Positions 33,580 through 42,348 of a stretch of DNA of 64,000 nucleotides are shown one piece after another. The notes under the pieces were generated by a model. The model ran no database searches and was not told the origin of the DNA. It worked only from the letters and a program-made list of their open reading frames with translations. The translations under genes were made by a program, and so were the position numbers. The DNA comes from Sporosarcina sp. Lineage in GTDB: Bacteria > Bacillota > Bacilli > Bacillales_A > Planococcaceae. The stretch lies in contig JAPFCR010000021.1 of assembly GCA_026169375.1 (NCBI GenBank), forward strand, positions 1 to 64,000. The letters are read 5' to 3'. Each line of letters opens with the position of its first letter. Within the stretch, counting starts at the first letter, position 1.

Positions 33580-33703
33580 GAACAGCAAAAAAGCTCTCCT
33601 GACCGATTTCTCAATCAAGAAAGCTTTGGAATTTAACTCTTTCCACTATCTGAATACATTGTCAGAATAGTGTCGGAGTTGTGTGAGTGACTGTCACTGG
33701 ATG
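33580..33703 (+). repeat. Full-length dispersed repeat
   Basis: Starts GCAAAAAAGCTCTCCTGACC, partner TCAATCAAGAAAGCTTTGG, and ends TTGTGTGAGTGACTGTCACT. Its body is like the copy at 17735 but with the other end type. Confidence 0.8.
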
Positions 33704-33784
33704 CGGAAGGATAAGGCACATGAGTTTAGGCTGTTTTCATAATTAGGAATTTCACCTAATAAATTAAAGTAACAGTAAGAAAAA

Positions 33785-33841
33785 ACACCCTATGTAATTA
33801 GCAATACAAAAGTTAATTCTGTAAGTAATCACATAAGGTGT
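33785..33841 (-). terminator. Terminator of silent cassette 2
   Basis: ACACCCTATGTAATTA pairs with TAATCACATAAGGTGT. On the minus strand the stem is followed by a T-run. Confidence 0.75.
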
Positions 33842-33906
33842 CTTGTCCACTTCTTTCACTATATTAATAGATTAAACTAGCTTAGGAAGTAACGTTTCGT
33901 TTAATT

Positions 33907-36135
33907 TTATTCAGCAGATACTTTAACTGCATCTTCACCTGTAGGTACAACTACACTGCCTTTAGCAGTTTTTAAACCTGTGATTGCTGTGATTGTATCA
34001 TCAGCTTCTACTTCCATGTCTGCTGATAATGTGACAACTACTTCTTTACCGTCAACATCAACATCTTCGATATTTTCACCTGCAATAGTTGCTGCTTCTT
34101 CGCCTTCACCAATAGTGAATGAGAAGTCGCTATCAAGAGATACAGCTTCAGAGAATGTGAATGTCAATGTAGCTGCTTCTGCTGGTACTGCCGGAGTTCC
34201 TTCTTCAAAGTCTACTCCACCTTCTAATGATGTTTCATTTGCAACTGCAACTTCTGTTGCATCATTTTCAGCAGTAACTTTGATTGCTGCTTTAGCATCG
34301 TTATCAGCTTCGATCAATGCCTTTAAATCTTCTACTGTTAAAGTAGATGCTACAGATTCACCATTATCTCCAGCATTTTCATCCCACTCAGCACCAATTG
34401 TTACTGTTAGAGTGTTGTCAGCAAATTCTACTGAAGAATCTACATTATTACCGTCTGTTGCATCTGAGTCAGTATTTTTGATTACAACTTTAATGTCGTT
34501 GCCTGTAACACCTGCTGTTACAGCTTCAAAGTCCACTTCACCGATTGTTGCTTTTGCTGCTTCAGCTTCAGTATCTTCTCCAGCAGGAGTACCTTCTACT
34601 GCTTCAACATATACAGCAGTTTCTAATGTTGCATCTTCAACATATTCAGCTGCTAATGTGATTGTTTTTCCACCATGGATAGAGTTAACTTTTACAATAA
34701 CTGCTTTGTTTGAAGGTACATAAGTAACTTTTTCGATCATCGCAGCTGTAACTGCATTTTCGCCTTCGCCTTCGACGATTGCGTTAATTACTGCGTCTTT
34801 AAGATCAGTATCACCTTTAGCAACCTTCACTTTTGTATCTTTCTTCAGCGTCATTTTTTCAACTTGTTTTGTTGAGTTTTTCACTGTAATCGTTACAACA
34901 TCGCCAACTTTAGTTTCTTTAGCACCTTCGATAAGTACTAATTGAATGTCAGCCGTGTCGCCAGCTTTAACTGTAGCTCCATTTTTAACTTTTACAGTAA
35001 CTTCACCATTTTCTAGGTTAGCTTCGATGTTTTTATTAGATGAGTCTACACCAATATAGTAATCTGCGTTACCCTCTTCTGTTGGAAGAGCTACTGCAAC
35101 ATCTTCAACAAATGCTTTAGCATCTAATGTAACTTCAGCTTGCTCAGCTTCGACATTTAAGTCTAACTCAGCTTTTTCATCTTCATCTAATGCTAATGTG
35201 TACTTATCTGGGTTCTTGTCAGTATCAATTGCATTGATTGTGAATGAACCTAATTTTTCTTTCTTTTCAGCATCAGCGTATACAGTTACAACTGTTTCGC
35301 CTTTAGCGAATGTATGTGTAACTTTACCGATACCTTTTGTTAATGTAGTTTCAGTTGCTACTGATTCTTCCTCACCAGCTGCCTTAGTTGTTACGTGTAC
35401 CTTTTCAGCACCTTGGTATACTTCACCGTCTTTATCAAGAACTGTGAAGTTCACATTTGATTCAACTGCTGCAGTTACTTTTGTTGTTTCAGTTTTGATT
35501 GATGCTGGTTTTTGTTCAGCTTTCACTGTCACTGGTACTTTAACAGTTTCTTCAATACCAGCAAATTTAACGTCGAATGTCACTTCGCCATCTTGAAGAA
35601 CAACTATTTTATCACCATCATAATAAGCTGTTGCAATATCACTTGATACTGCCGATTCTACAGCTGGTTTAGTTCCCGTAAACGGCTCTTCTTCATCAGT
35701 ATTCTTTTCGCCTAATACGTTTTCATACTCCGCAGCGTCAAACTTCACTTTTCCGTCAAGTACAGATTGCTTCCATTCGTTCCCCTCGTCGTCAACTAAA
35801 GCAACTTTTGTTACCTTAACTGCTTCTGAAGCGTCTACTACTTTTACTTCTTTCCAGTCAGATGTAATAGCATCGCCTTCTTCAGGCGTTACAACTACTT
35901 GATATTCGAATTTATCGAAAGCTAAGTCTGAAGCATCAATTTCACCGTCTGTAGCTGCTGTTAAAGCTGTTTTGTTATATTTGAATTCAACTTTGTAACC
36001 AGCTTCTTCTAGTTCTTCAACAGTAACTTCTTTACCGTTGTTAATAGTGAAACCTAGTTGTTGATCAGCAGCTTTTTTAACTGTACCGTTAATCGCACTT
36101 ACCGATTCAACTTCAACCTCTTCGCTATTCTCCAC
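33907..36135 (-). CDS. Headless S-layer protein body (silent cassette 2)
   Basis: A 742-codon frame encoding an S-layer-type body of Ig-like beta domains (for example KVTKVALVDDEGNEWKQSVL and GAEKVHVTTKAAGEEESVAT). It lacks a signal peptide and SLH domains. It begins EEVEVESVSAINGTVKKAAD, which marks the junction normally just after the third SLH domain. The ATG (MENSEE) is preceded by GTGG-like sequence but no real ribosome site. The product is strongly acidic. It lies on the same strand as the expressed S-layer gene and about 1.3 kb beyond its 3' end. It ends at a strong terminator. I read it as a silent cassette. The upstream side is occupied by a probable group II intron. Confidence 0.7.
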   Translation of the reverse strand: MENSEEVEVESVSAINGTVKKAADQQLGFTINNGKEVTVEELEEAGYKVEFKYNKTALTAATDGEIDASDLAFDKFEYQVVVTPEEGDAITSDWKEVKVVDASEAVKVTKVALVDDEGNEWKQSVLDGKVKFDAAEYENVLGEKNTDEEEPFTGTKPAVESAVSSDIATAYYDGDKIVVLQDGEVTFDVKFAGIEETVKVPVTVKAEQKPASIKTETTKVTAAVESNVNFTVLDKDGEVYQGAEKVHVTTKAAGEEESVATETTLTKGIGKVTHTFAKGETVVTVYADAEKKEKLGSFTINAIDTDKNPDKYTLALDEDEKAELDLNVEAEQAEVTLDAKAFVEDVAVALPTEEGNADYYIGVDSSNKNIEANLENGEVTVKVKNGATVKAGDTADIQLVLIEGAKETKVGDVVTITVKNSTKQVEKMTLKKDTKVKVAKGDTDLKDAVINAIVEGEGENAVTAAMIEKVTYVPSNKAVIVKVNSIHGGKTITLAAEYVEDATLETAVYVEAVEGTPAGEDTEAEAAKATIGEVDFEAVTAGVTGNDIKVVIKNTDSDATDGNNVDSSVEFADNTLTVTIGAEWDENAGDNGESVASTLTVEDLKALIEADNDAKAAIKVTAENDATEVAVANETSLEGGVDFEEGTPAVPAEAATLTFTFSEAVSLDSDFSFTIGEGEEAATIAGENIEDVDVDGKEVVVTLSADMEVEADDTITAITGLKTAKGSVVVPTGEDAVKVSAE

Positions 36136-36139
36136 TTAT

Positions 36140-36750
36140 ACCATTAATACAATGGCTTTCGTTTAGAGCCTACACCGTACAGGCGACTTTCATCGCATAC
36201 GGCGTGCCATCAATTGATTTTCATACGTCATTTGACATAATGTATAAAAACATACTTTATAACTATACAAAACATAAATTTTTTTCGTAAACGATTCTTC
36301 ATTTTCTAGAAACGAGTATCTTTACGAATAATCGTATTCTCAACTGACTAGATCCCTTCGCTCCGACATGTTTTCCCCTCTGAATATGTCACCATACTCG
36401 TCTTCAGCATGTCCTCTACACTACTATGAATCTGCTGTCATCTTTTATGTCTCAATAGTGCATCTACACCTCTTCATAAAAGACTTCAAACGTTCCATTA
36501 TCTCTATCCCTTATTTTGATCACCGTAGGCTTCCACTCTCCACTATAAGCTTTCAAGTCTTTTACTTGAACTCCTTTTATTTAAAAAAGCCGGATACGTT
36601 ACTGACAACCTAGCAATACACAGCACGTATAGTCTTATAGTGCTTCAGCATGGATTCGTCATCCTAGCCATAGCAACCTTTTAAAGAACCCCGCCTTGCT
36701 TTCTTTCTAGACGTGCAAGTACGACTTCACCTGACTTCACCCCTTCACAC
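36140..36750 (-). ncRNA. Probable ORF-less group II intron
   Basis: On the minus strand the segment starts GTGTGAAGG (the group II 5' consensus GUGYG) at 36750. Near its end (36171-36207) it has a domain V-like hairpin: lower stem ACGCCGTA with TACGGTGT, a small bulge, upper stem GCGA with TCGC, and a GAAA tetraloop (GCGATGAAAGTCGC). A short domain VI-like hairpin (GGCT to AGCC) follows. No reverse transcriptase/maturase frame is present in about 610 bp. The exact 3' splice site is uncertain (about 36135-36145). A structural search is needed to confirm; the domain V match is the main evidence. Confidence 0.6.
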
Positions 36751-36868
36751 TAGATGGTGTTCACTGGATGCAGGAGATTAGGCTCATATAATATGTATAT
36801 GAATTTGGATTCCCACCAAATTTATCGAGATAATAGTTAGGAGATTTACTCCCGATTATTTCCTTCAC
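36751..36868. other. Spacer with REP-like tail between intron and secreted protein gene
   Basis: Contains CACTGGATGCAGGAGATTAG at about 36761, resembling the sequence after the dispersed repeat at 33703 (CACTGGATGCGGAAGGATAA). The intron may have entered next to a repeat copy. Confidence 0.35.
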
Positions 36869-37315
36869 TTATGCAGCAAAGTTATAAATCAACGTTTCGT
36901 TTAATCTGTCTTCAGGTTGTTCGTCTTCTTCTATATCAATTGTTCCATTTTCATTAATTTCAACTTCTTTTATCGATGAATACGTAACTTCCTCGAGTTC
37001 TTCAAATTCATCACCAAAGATTAGAGCATCTGAGTAATCATTTAAAGAAACAACCTTCCCGTTAACTTCTAAAGATTTAATAGGATTAGAGGCAAGTAAT
37101 TCTGCAAGTTCTTCATTTCCAAAAATAAGATAATCTGAATATTCATCCGCAGAAACTTTATACACAGACTCATCAATTTCAAAATAAACATATTCTAAAA
37201 TTAATTCTGCCTCTGCTTTTGTATCCGCTGATGCTGCTATTGGTGCCACAACTGCTGATGATGCGAACAAAGCAGCCAAAGCTGTTTTCGACATAACATT
37301 ATATCCTTTTTTCAT
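36869..37315 (-). CDS. Small secreted protein with two YSD-LIFG repeats
   Basis: A 148-aa product with a signal peptide (MKKGYNVMSKTALAALFASS, cleavage after an ASA near residue 30). The mature part is very acidic and has two related units, ADEYSDYLIFGNEELAELL and LNDYSDALIFGDEFEELEEV. A GGAGG ribosome site precedes the start. No SLH domain. It follows the S-layer gene on the same strand behind a terminator. Such units resemble post-SLH parts of some S-layer proteins, so it may be an accessory envelope protein or a stub left when a S-layer body was exchanged. Function unknown. Confidence 0.6.
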   Translation of the reverse strand: MKKGYNVMSKTALAALFASSAVVAPIAASADTKAEAELILEYVYFEIDESVYKVSADEYSDYLIFGNEELAELLASNPIKSLEVNGKVVSLNDYSDALIFGDEFEELEEVTYSSIKEVEINENGTIDIEEDEQPEDRLNETLIYNFAA

Positions 37316-37341
37316 AGTTCAAATTCCTCCATTTTTTTAAA

Positions 37342-37378
37342 AATAACCTCTCAAGAGAAATATTCTTAAGAGGTTATT
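37342..37378 (-). terminator. Terminator of the S-layer gene
   Basis: AATAACCTCT pairs with AGAGGTTATT, with an inner partial stem and a T-run on the minus-strand 3' side. It lies just past the S-layer stop codon. Confidence 0.8.
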
Positions 37379-37391
37379 AAATTGAATTGTA

Positions 37392-40300
37392 TTACTTTAC
37401 AGTTACAATCGCATTTTTAAGTTCTGTTTCCGTATAACTTTGAATATTTGATTTATAGAATTTGCCTTCACGGAATCCTAGTTCAATCGAATCTTTACCT
37501 TCAATTTCTAATGTAACAATAGATTCTTCAGTGATGTTGTCGAATTTCGCTTGAACTTCAGCAATTTCGAACACAAAATTAAATACACCTGGAGCAACAT
37601 TTGTTACAGCATTTGAACTGATTTCAGTAGCTTTCACAGTATCACCTGCTTCTGGTTCTTCTGGATCAGTAGGTTCACTGCCACTGTTTCCACCATTTTC
37701 AGGCTTTTCACCCTTAACGCCTTTAACAGTAGCTTTGGCAGCTTTGTTACCTTTTTCATCGTTTAGGTAGAATGAACCACCGCTATTGTAAGAAACTTCG
37801 ATACGGTTTAATACTGTATCGTTGTCAATTACTACATCATTGAATGTAACAACTGCTTTATCGTTATTTACATCAATAGCTTTACCAACTGCATTGTTCG
37901 CAGCATTTTTCACGCTGAATAGTGTAGCAATCTTATCAGAATCACCGTGCTCTTCTAATGCCTCAGAGAACGTTAATTCTACTTCGTTAACATAGCTAGT
38001 TGTTTTCGCACCAATTAAAATTGGACCAGCATTGTCAACGTTTTTGTAGTCGTCGAAGTTCGTGCCATCGATTTCAACTTTTTCGTTTTCAACTTTGTTA
38101 TCTTTTGAAGTGAATGAGTTCGCTTTAATTTCGATTTTTGTGTTATCGAAACCTGTGCGGAACGCCGTATCACCTTTTGTTTTTAAAGTAAGTGTTGAAC
38201 CACTCACTGAAGTTGTTAAATGGTCAGAACCATTTAATGTAATGTCATCGAAGTTTCCATTGCTGTATAGTTCGAATCCTGCAACGTAAACATCGTCTGC
38301 TGATACATTACTAATTGTTTCTTTGAAGTCAATTTTAATTTCTTTCTCAGAAACAAGTGTAATTTTGTCAACTCTTGGCTCGTTAACAGATACACCACCG
38401 AAAGTTGTTTTAAGTTTCGCTTGGTTCTTCTTACCTTCGTTATTACCGAACGAGTCAGTTTCAACTCCTTCAGCTCCAATTTCTAATGTATAAGTTGTTC
38501 CTTTCTCTGGACGGAATTCAGTGCTTCCCATAGAAAACACGTCTGAAACGTTTTCGATTGCAATTGTTTTATTGCCAATGTATTTTACGTTATCTTCTAC
38601 TGATCCATCTACTTCGTAAACGTCTGAACCGTCTTCAATAACAACTGTACTCCAATCGATTGTGTCAAGATTTGGACGCTCATCGAATGTTAAGTGTAAA
38701 TCTGCACGTTTCTTGTTCTTAGGACTTGCCTTAAGCTCTGCTTTAACAGATTTAATTTCGACATCGTCTTGTGCTTCTGCTTTCAGCTTAGAAATTGAAT
38801 CGCTTGAAGCGTTCGGGAAAATAACGTTCGTTACAGCATTCGCTGGTAAGTCAACGTTATATGACGTGTCTTTGTTTAAATCGTCGCTCGTTTCGATTTT
38901 AATTTCGTTAGAATTATCACCTTTAACAACATCGTTAATTGCAACTGTTTTACCTGTAGTTGTTTTCACTTCTACTTGGTTTGTGTTTACAGTGATTTCA
39001 CCATCAACATCTTTGTCGAATACAACAACAATTTCATTGTCGCCAGTAACGCGTGCCATTACTGCTTTTGGTTTCGCTTCGTTAACTGAAGGAGTTTTCA
39101 CAGTGATTGTACGATCTCTTTCAGATAAAGTTTTGTTTTTATCTGTTTTAACGTCTTTTTCAACGAATAGTTTATATGATTTACCTGCTAATAACTTTTC
39201 ATTTGCATCTGGGTTTAATGTGAACTCTACTTCTGTTTTACGAGTAGCATCTACCCAAGTACCTTCGTCTGATTCTTTAACGAAATCAGATAGGTCCCCT
39301 AATAATTTACCGCCTTCGTCATAGACTTCATAATTATCTACGTTAAGTGCTGAAGACTTCATTTTCTCTCCGAATTTAACGAAGATTTTGTCTGCTACTG
39401 CGTCTACAGTGAAGTCTGGTCTAGCTGCTGAAGCTTTTAATTCAGTTGGACCGTATTTATATTGAACATCTGCAGTTTTGTTGTCACCATTTGTTAGTGC
39501 AACTGTGTATTTCTTACCTGATTCGATAAAGTTATCTGTTTCATCGCCATCAACTGTTTCACCTAATGTAAAACGAGCTGTTTTCCCATCATTTGAGAAA
39601 GTGATTGTTTCAGATTTAATTGCTTTATCTGATGAAGCTGAGTCACCTTGTAAGAACACACGGAAGTATTCACCGTTACGCTCTGCTTCACGGATGAAGT
39701 CTTTGTCAACTGCTTGAGCAAAGTTTACTTCTACAGTCGTATCGTTAATAGATTCAACTGAAGTAATACCCGAGCTTGGTGTCTCGCCGTCGCCAATATT
39801 CACATAGTCTTTAAGTGCATGGATCCATTTTGCAAAGTCTCCACGTTTGATGTTGTCATGAACACCGAATTGTGTTGATGTTTTACCGTTTGTTACTCCA
39901 GCTTGAACTAGTGCGTTTACTGCTTCTTCATAACTTGCAGATACGTCTGTGAATTTAGATGCTTCGTCGCTTGAATCTAAGTCAAACGCTTTAGTAATCA
40001 TTTTCGCAGCGTCTCCACGCTTAATGTTTTGTGCATAACCGAATTGTGTAGCTGACACACCGTTAATAACGCCTGCATCTTTAAGTGAGTTTACGATTAA
40101 CGCACGGCTGTCTGGTACATCCGTGAATCCTGTTGATGGTGCATCTGCATCGATTAAACCTGCTGCTCTTGCTAGAATTGCAGCGAAGTCTCCACGTGTA
40201 ATATTCCCGTGAATATCGAATTGTGTTTCAGTTTTACCTGATGCAATATTGTTTGATACTAAAAAGTCAATTGCATCCTTGTATGAATCTGGTACATCTG

Positions 40301-40409
40301 TGAATGCTGCTGTGTTCACATCTGCTGATGCTACCGGAGCAATTGCTGATGCTACTAGAGTTGCTGTCGCAGCTGTTGCTACGAACTTTTTATAATTTTT
40401 ACGAACCAT
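37392..40409 (-). CDS. Expressed S-layer protein with three SLH domains
   Basis: A 1005-aa precursor. The signal peptide is MVRKNYKKFVATAATATLVA and so on, cleaved after ASA near 29. Three SLH domains follow at about 33-75, 95-135 and 155-200 (FTDVPDSYKDAIDFLVSNNI; FTDVPDSRALIVNSLKDAGV; FTDVSASYEEAVNALVQAGV), each with an ITRGDFA or IKRGDxA end. They bind pyruvylated secondary cell wall polymer. The rest is a chain of Ig/SbsC-like domains (SVESINDTTVEVNFAQAVDK onward). A GGGAGG ribosome site and an upstream TTGTAA-16-TATAAT promoter with a long leader fit high expression. It is the only S-layer gene in the window with the complete export and anchoring region. Confidence 0.9.
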   Translation of the reverse strand: MVRKNYKKFVATAATATLVASAIAPVASADVNTAAFTDVPDSYKDAIDFLVSNNIASGKTETQFDIHGNITRGDFAAILARAAGLIDADAPSTGFTDVPDSRALIVNSLKDAGVINGVSATQFGYAQNIKRGDAAKMITKAFDLDSSDEASKFTDVSASYEEAVNALVQAGVTNGKTSTQFGVHDNIKRGDFAKWIHALKDYVNIGDGETPSSGITSVESINDTTVEVNFAQAVDKDFIREAERNGEYFRVFLQGDSASSDKAIKSETITFSNDGKTARFTLGETVDGDETDNFIESGKKYTVALTNGDNKTADVQYKYGPTELKASAARPDFTVDAVADKIFVKFGEKMKSSALNVDNYEVYDEGGKLLGDLSDFVKESDEGTWVDATRKTEVEFTLNPDANEKLLAGKSYKLFVEKDVKTDKNKTLSERDRTITVKTPSVNEAKPKAVMARVTGDNEIVVVFDKDVDGEITVNTNQVEVKTTTGKTVAINDVVKGDNSNEIKIETSDDLNKDTSYNVDLPANAVTNVIFPNASSDSISKLKAEAQDDVEIKSVKAELKASPKNKKRADLHLTFDERPNLDTIDWSTVVIEDGSDVYEVDGSVEDNVKYIGNKTIAIENVSDVFSMGSTEFRPEKGTTYTLEIGAEGVETDSFGNNEGKKNQAKLKTTFGGVSVNEPRVDKITLVSEKEIKIDFKETISNVSADDVYVAGFELYSNGNFDDITLNGSDHLTTSVSGSTLTLKTKGDTAFRTGFDNTKIEIKANSFTSKDNKVENEKVEIDGTNFDDYKNVDNAGPILIGAKTTSYVNEVELTFSEALEEHGDSDKIATLFSVKNAANNAVGKAIDVNNDKAVVTFNDVVIDNDTVLNRIEVSYNSGGSFYLNDEKGNKAAKATVKGVKGEKPENGGNSGSEPTDPEEPEAGDTVKATEISSNAVTNVAPGVFNFVFEIAEVQAKFDNITEESIVTLEIEGKDSIELGFREGKFYKSNIQSYTETELKNAIVTVK

Positions 40410-40524
40410 TTGTAGTATTCCTCCCTGTTTTAGGTATAACTTAATCTCGCTGATTTTTTAGCGCAAATACTAGTTTAACAATACTAATCGCCTTTTTCAA
40501 CTAAATACCTAAATATTTAATAGA

Positions 40525-40560
40525 TACTAAGTTTCAAAGGAAACGAATCTAGTATTCAAA
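40525..40560 (-). promoter_or_regulatory. Leader hairpin in the S-layer mRNA
   Basis: In the untranslated leader ATACTAAGTTTC can pair with GAAACGAATCTAGTAT. It lies just downstream of the predicted transcription start and could stabilise the message. Confidence 0.45.
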
Positions 40561-40570
40561 CTCACTATCT

Positions 40571-40598
40571 ATTATACATATCTTTTATTTTTTTACAA
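40571..40598 (-). promoter_or_regulatory. Strong vegetative promoter of the S-layer gene
   Basis: On the minus strand TTGTAA (40598-40593) and TATAAT (40576-40571) are separated by 16 bp. The leader to the ATG is about 155 nt, as is usual for S-layer genes. Confidence 0.7.
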
Positions 40599-40846
40599 GC
40601 TTATTGCTAATTTAAAATTCAGCTGCTATCTTCCGTGTTGACGCGCTTATCTAGAAGAACGGTACCATAATTTCCCTTGGAATTTATGCCCTCTTTTTAA
40701 AGAGATTCAAAGTTAAATAGTCTTTTCTCTTTTTAATCCTTTCAGTGGCATTTAGTTATTTACACATTCGTATTCTTTCGTCTAAGTACCTAGATGGAAA
40801 ACGATCCTTGTAGAAGACTTTTTCTCACGATCTTTTAAAAACAAAA

Positions 40847-40884
40847 ATAGATAGACAAATGTTTCGTACCATTTGTCTATCTAT
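40847..40884 (-). terminator. Terminator of the wall-polymer ligase operon
   Basis: Perfect 15-bp arms ATAGATAGACAAATG and CATTTGTCTATCTAT with an 8-nt loop. On the minus strand it is followed by TTTTTG and more T. Confidence 0.9.
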
Positions 40885-40899
40885 ATAATAAGGAAGAGA

Positions 40900-42315
40900 T
40901 TACTTATTTAAATGTCTCTTTGGATCACTTTCTTCGTTCGAAGTAACAACTAAAACAGCGAGTAGAAATGCTAAGTATATAGAAACGCCTGGCGCTGTTA
41001 ATACATGTCCAGCTGTATACGCAATCCCGATGCCGATTAAAAATGCAATTCCTGTTAGCATGCCAAAATAATTAAATCGGTTTTGGAGATCTTTGATAAA
41101 CTGCCAAACATACTTACCACTAAAGTAAAGGATCGGCGCCATCATATAAAGAAAACCAAGAATACCAAAAGCATAAAACCAATCATGGAAATCCATTTCG
41201 ATCATTTTAAGTTGTTTATGACGTTCTGGCATTTCATAATTTCCTGCGTAACCCATGCCAAAAAGTTTTTGCATAACCGGTGCCGCCTCGAATTGACTTT
41301 GGTAATCCATCTTATATTGTTCTCGACTACTAAATACTAGGTTTTCAATTTGTTCTCCTGTGAAAAGAGGTCCTGTATCTTCTTCAGGTGGAATCTCTTC
41401 ACCAAACTCATCCAATTCTACAGAAGTAGAGTCAAATGAAATACCTAAAATGTCGAAATGCGCGAACATATTCCCAAAAACGGGTGTGAACGGAGTCACA
41501 ACGATTAACACAGCAAGTAAAATCGGTGAAAATAATGCGTTTGCTTTCACGATTTGTCGGTCGTCTTGTCCACCCTTCATAAAGAGCATGATAATACTTC
41601 CGATGAAAACCGTTGCTAACACGATCGCAATGCCGGCATACCCAACCTTTGTCCCAAGTGCAAGCATCGAAATGGATAAAAAGATAAACGGGATCCAGTG
41701 AACCACTGCTTTCTTTAAAGTTGTCGATTTATAGACCGCATAAATGGCTGTAATCGGTAGTAAAATAGCCATCGTTGCACCAATTTCGTTCCCTGCATAG
41801 AACCAACCTGTCCATCCTTCTTTAGAACGCGCATAGTTTGTTAAACTCGTTCCTGTAATTTGCGCAATGACAAACACGGCGCTAATCATACCCGATACAA
41901 TAAGGAGATAGTTAATGAGCATTTGTTTATGATCAGAACCACTTTCTCTTAAACTTTCGAGCAGTAAAAGGAATCCGAAAAACAACACGTGAAAATAAAC
42001 AGCTTTCGTGTAAAACGTTATTTCTTCAACGATTAAGAATGGTTCTTTGATAACCATGTTCATACCGAAATTTACAAAGACCAAGGCAGCAAAACCAACT
42101 AAATAAAACAAATAATATTTAGCACGCTTACTTTTCGTCGCTGCGTGCACAATCCAGCCTGCCATAATCGCCATATAAGCAAGACGAATCACAACGCCAA
42201 TTGTCAGTGGCAAACTCGTATATAAAATCGATGCCGTTGTTAAAACGTCTACGAGCGGTTGGATCAATATAAATGCAACAAGTGCAATCATGATGCGATG
42301 TTGTTTTAATTCCAT
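40900..42315 (-). CDS. O-antigen ligase/polymerase-like membrane protein
   Basis: A 471-aa product with about 11-12 predicted membrane helices and a large extracytoplasmic loop (about residues 290-370, acidic with EEIPPEEDTGPLFTGEQIEN). That layout fits the Wzy_C/WaaL O-antigen ligase or polymerase superfamily, also used for teichuronic acid-type polymers (TuaE). It would polymerise or attach the secondary cell wall polysaccharide at the outer membrane face. It lies 33 bp after the UDP-ManNAc dehydrogenase gene on the same strand. Exact substrate unknown. Confidence 0.7.
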   Translation of the reverse strand: MELKQHRIMIALVAFILIQPLVDVLTTASILYTSLPLTIGVVIRLAYMAIMAGWIVHAATKSKRAKYYLFYLVGFAALVFVNFGMNMVIKEPFLIVEEITFYTKAVYFHVLFFGFLLLLESLRESGSDHKQMLINYLLIVSGMISAVFVIAQITGTSLTNYARSKEGWTGWFYAGNEIGATMAILLPITAIYAVYKSTTLKKAVVHWIPFIFLSISMLALGTKVGYAGIAIVLATVFIGSIIMLFMKGGQDDRQIVKANALFSPILLAVLIVVTPFTPVFGNMFAHFDILGISFDSTSVELDEFGEEIPPEEDTGPLFTGEQIENLVFSSREQYKMDYQSQFEAAPVMQKLFGMGYAGNYEMPERHKQLKMIEMDFHDWFYAFGILGFLYMMAPILYFSGKYVWQFIKDLQNRFNYFGMLTGIAFLIGIGIAYTAGHVLTAPGVSIYLAFLLAVLVVTSNEESDPKRHLNK

Positions 42316-42348
42316 GGAAACGTATCCTCTTTCATATTATATTCTCCG

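Noticed and set aside
191..33703. CRISPR array
   Set aside because: Repeats are widely dispersed, not regularly spaced with unique spacers of constant length, and no cas genes are present.
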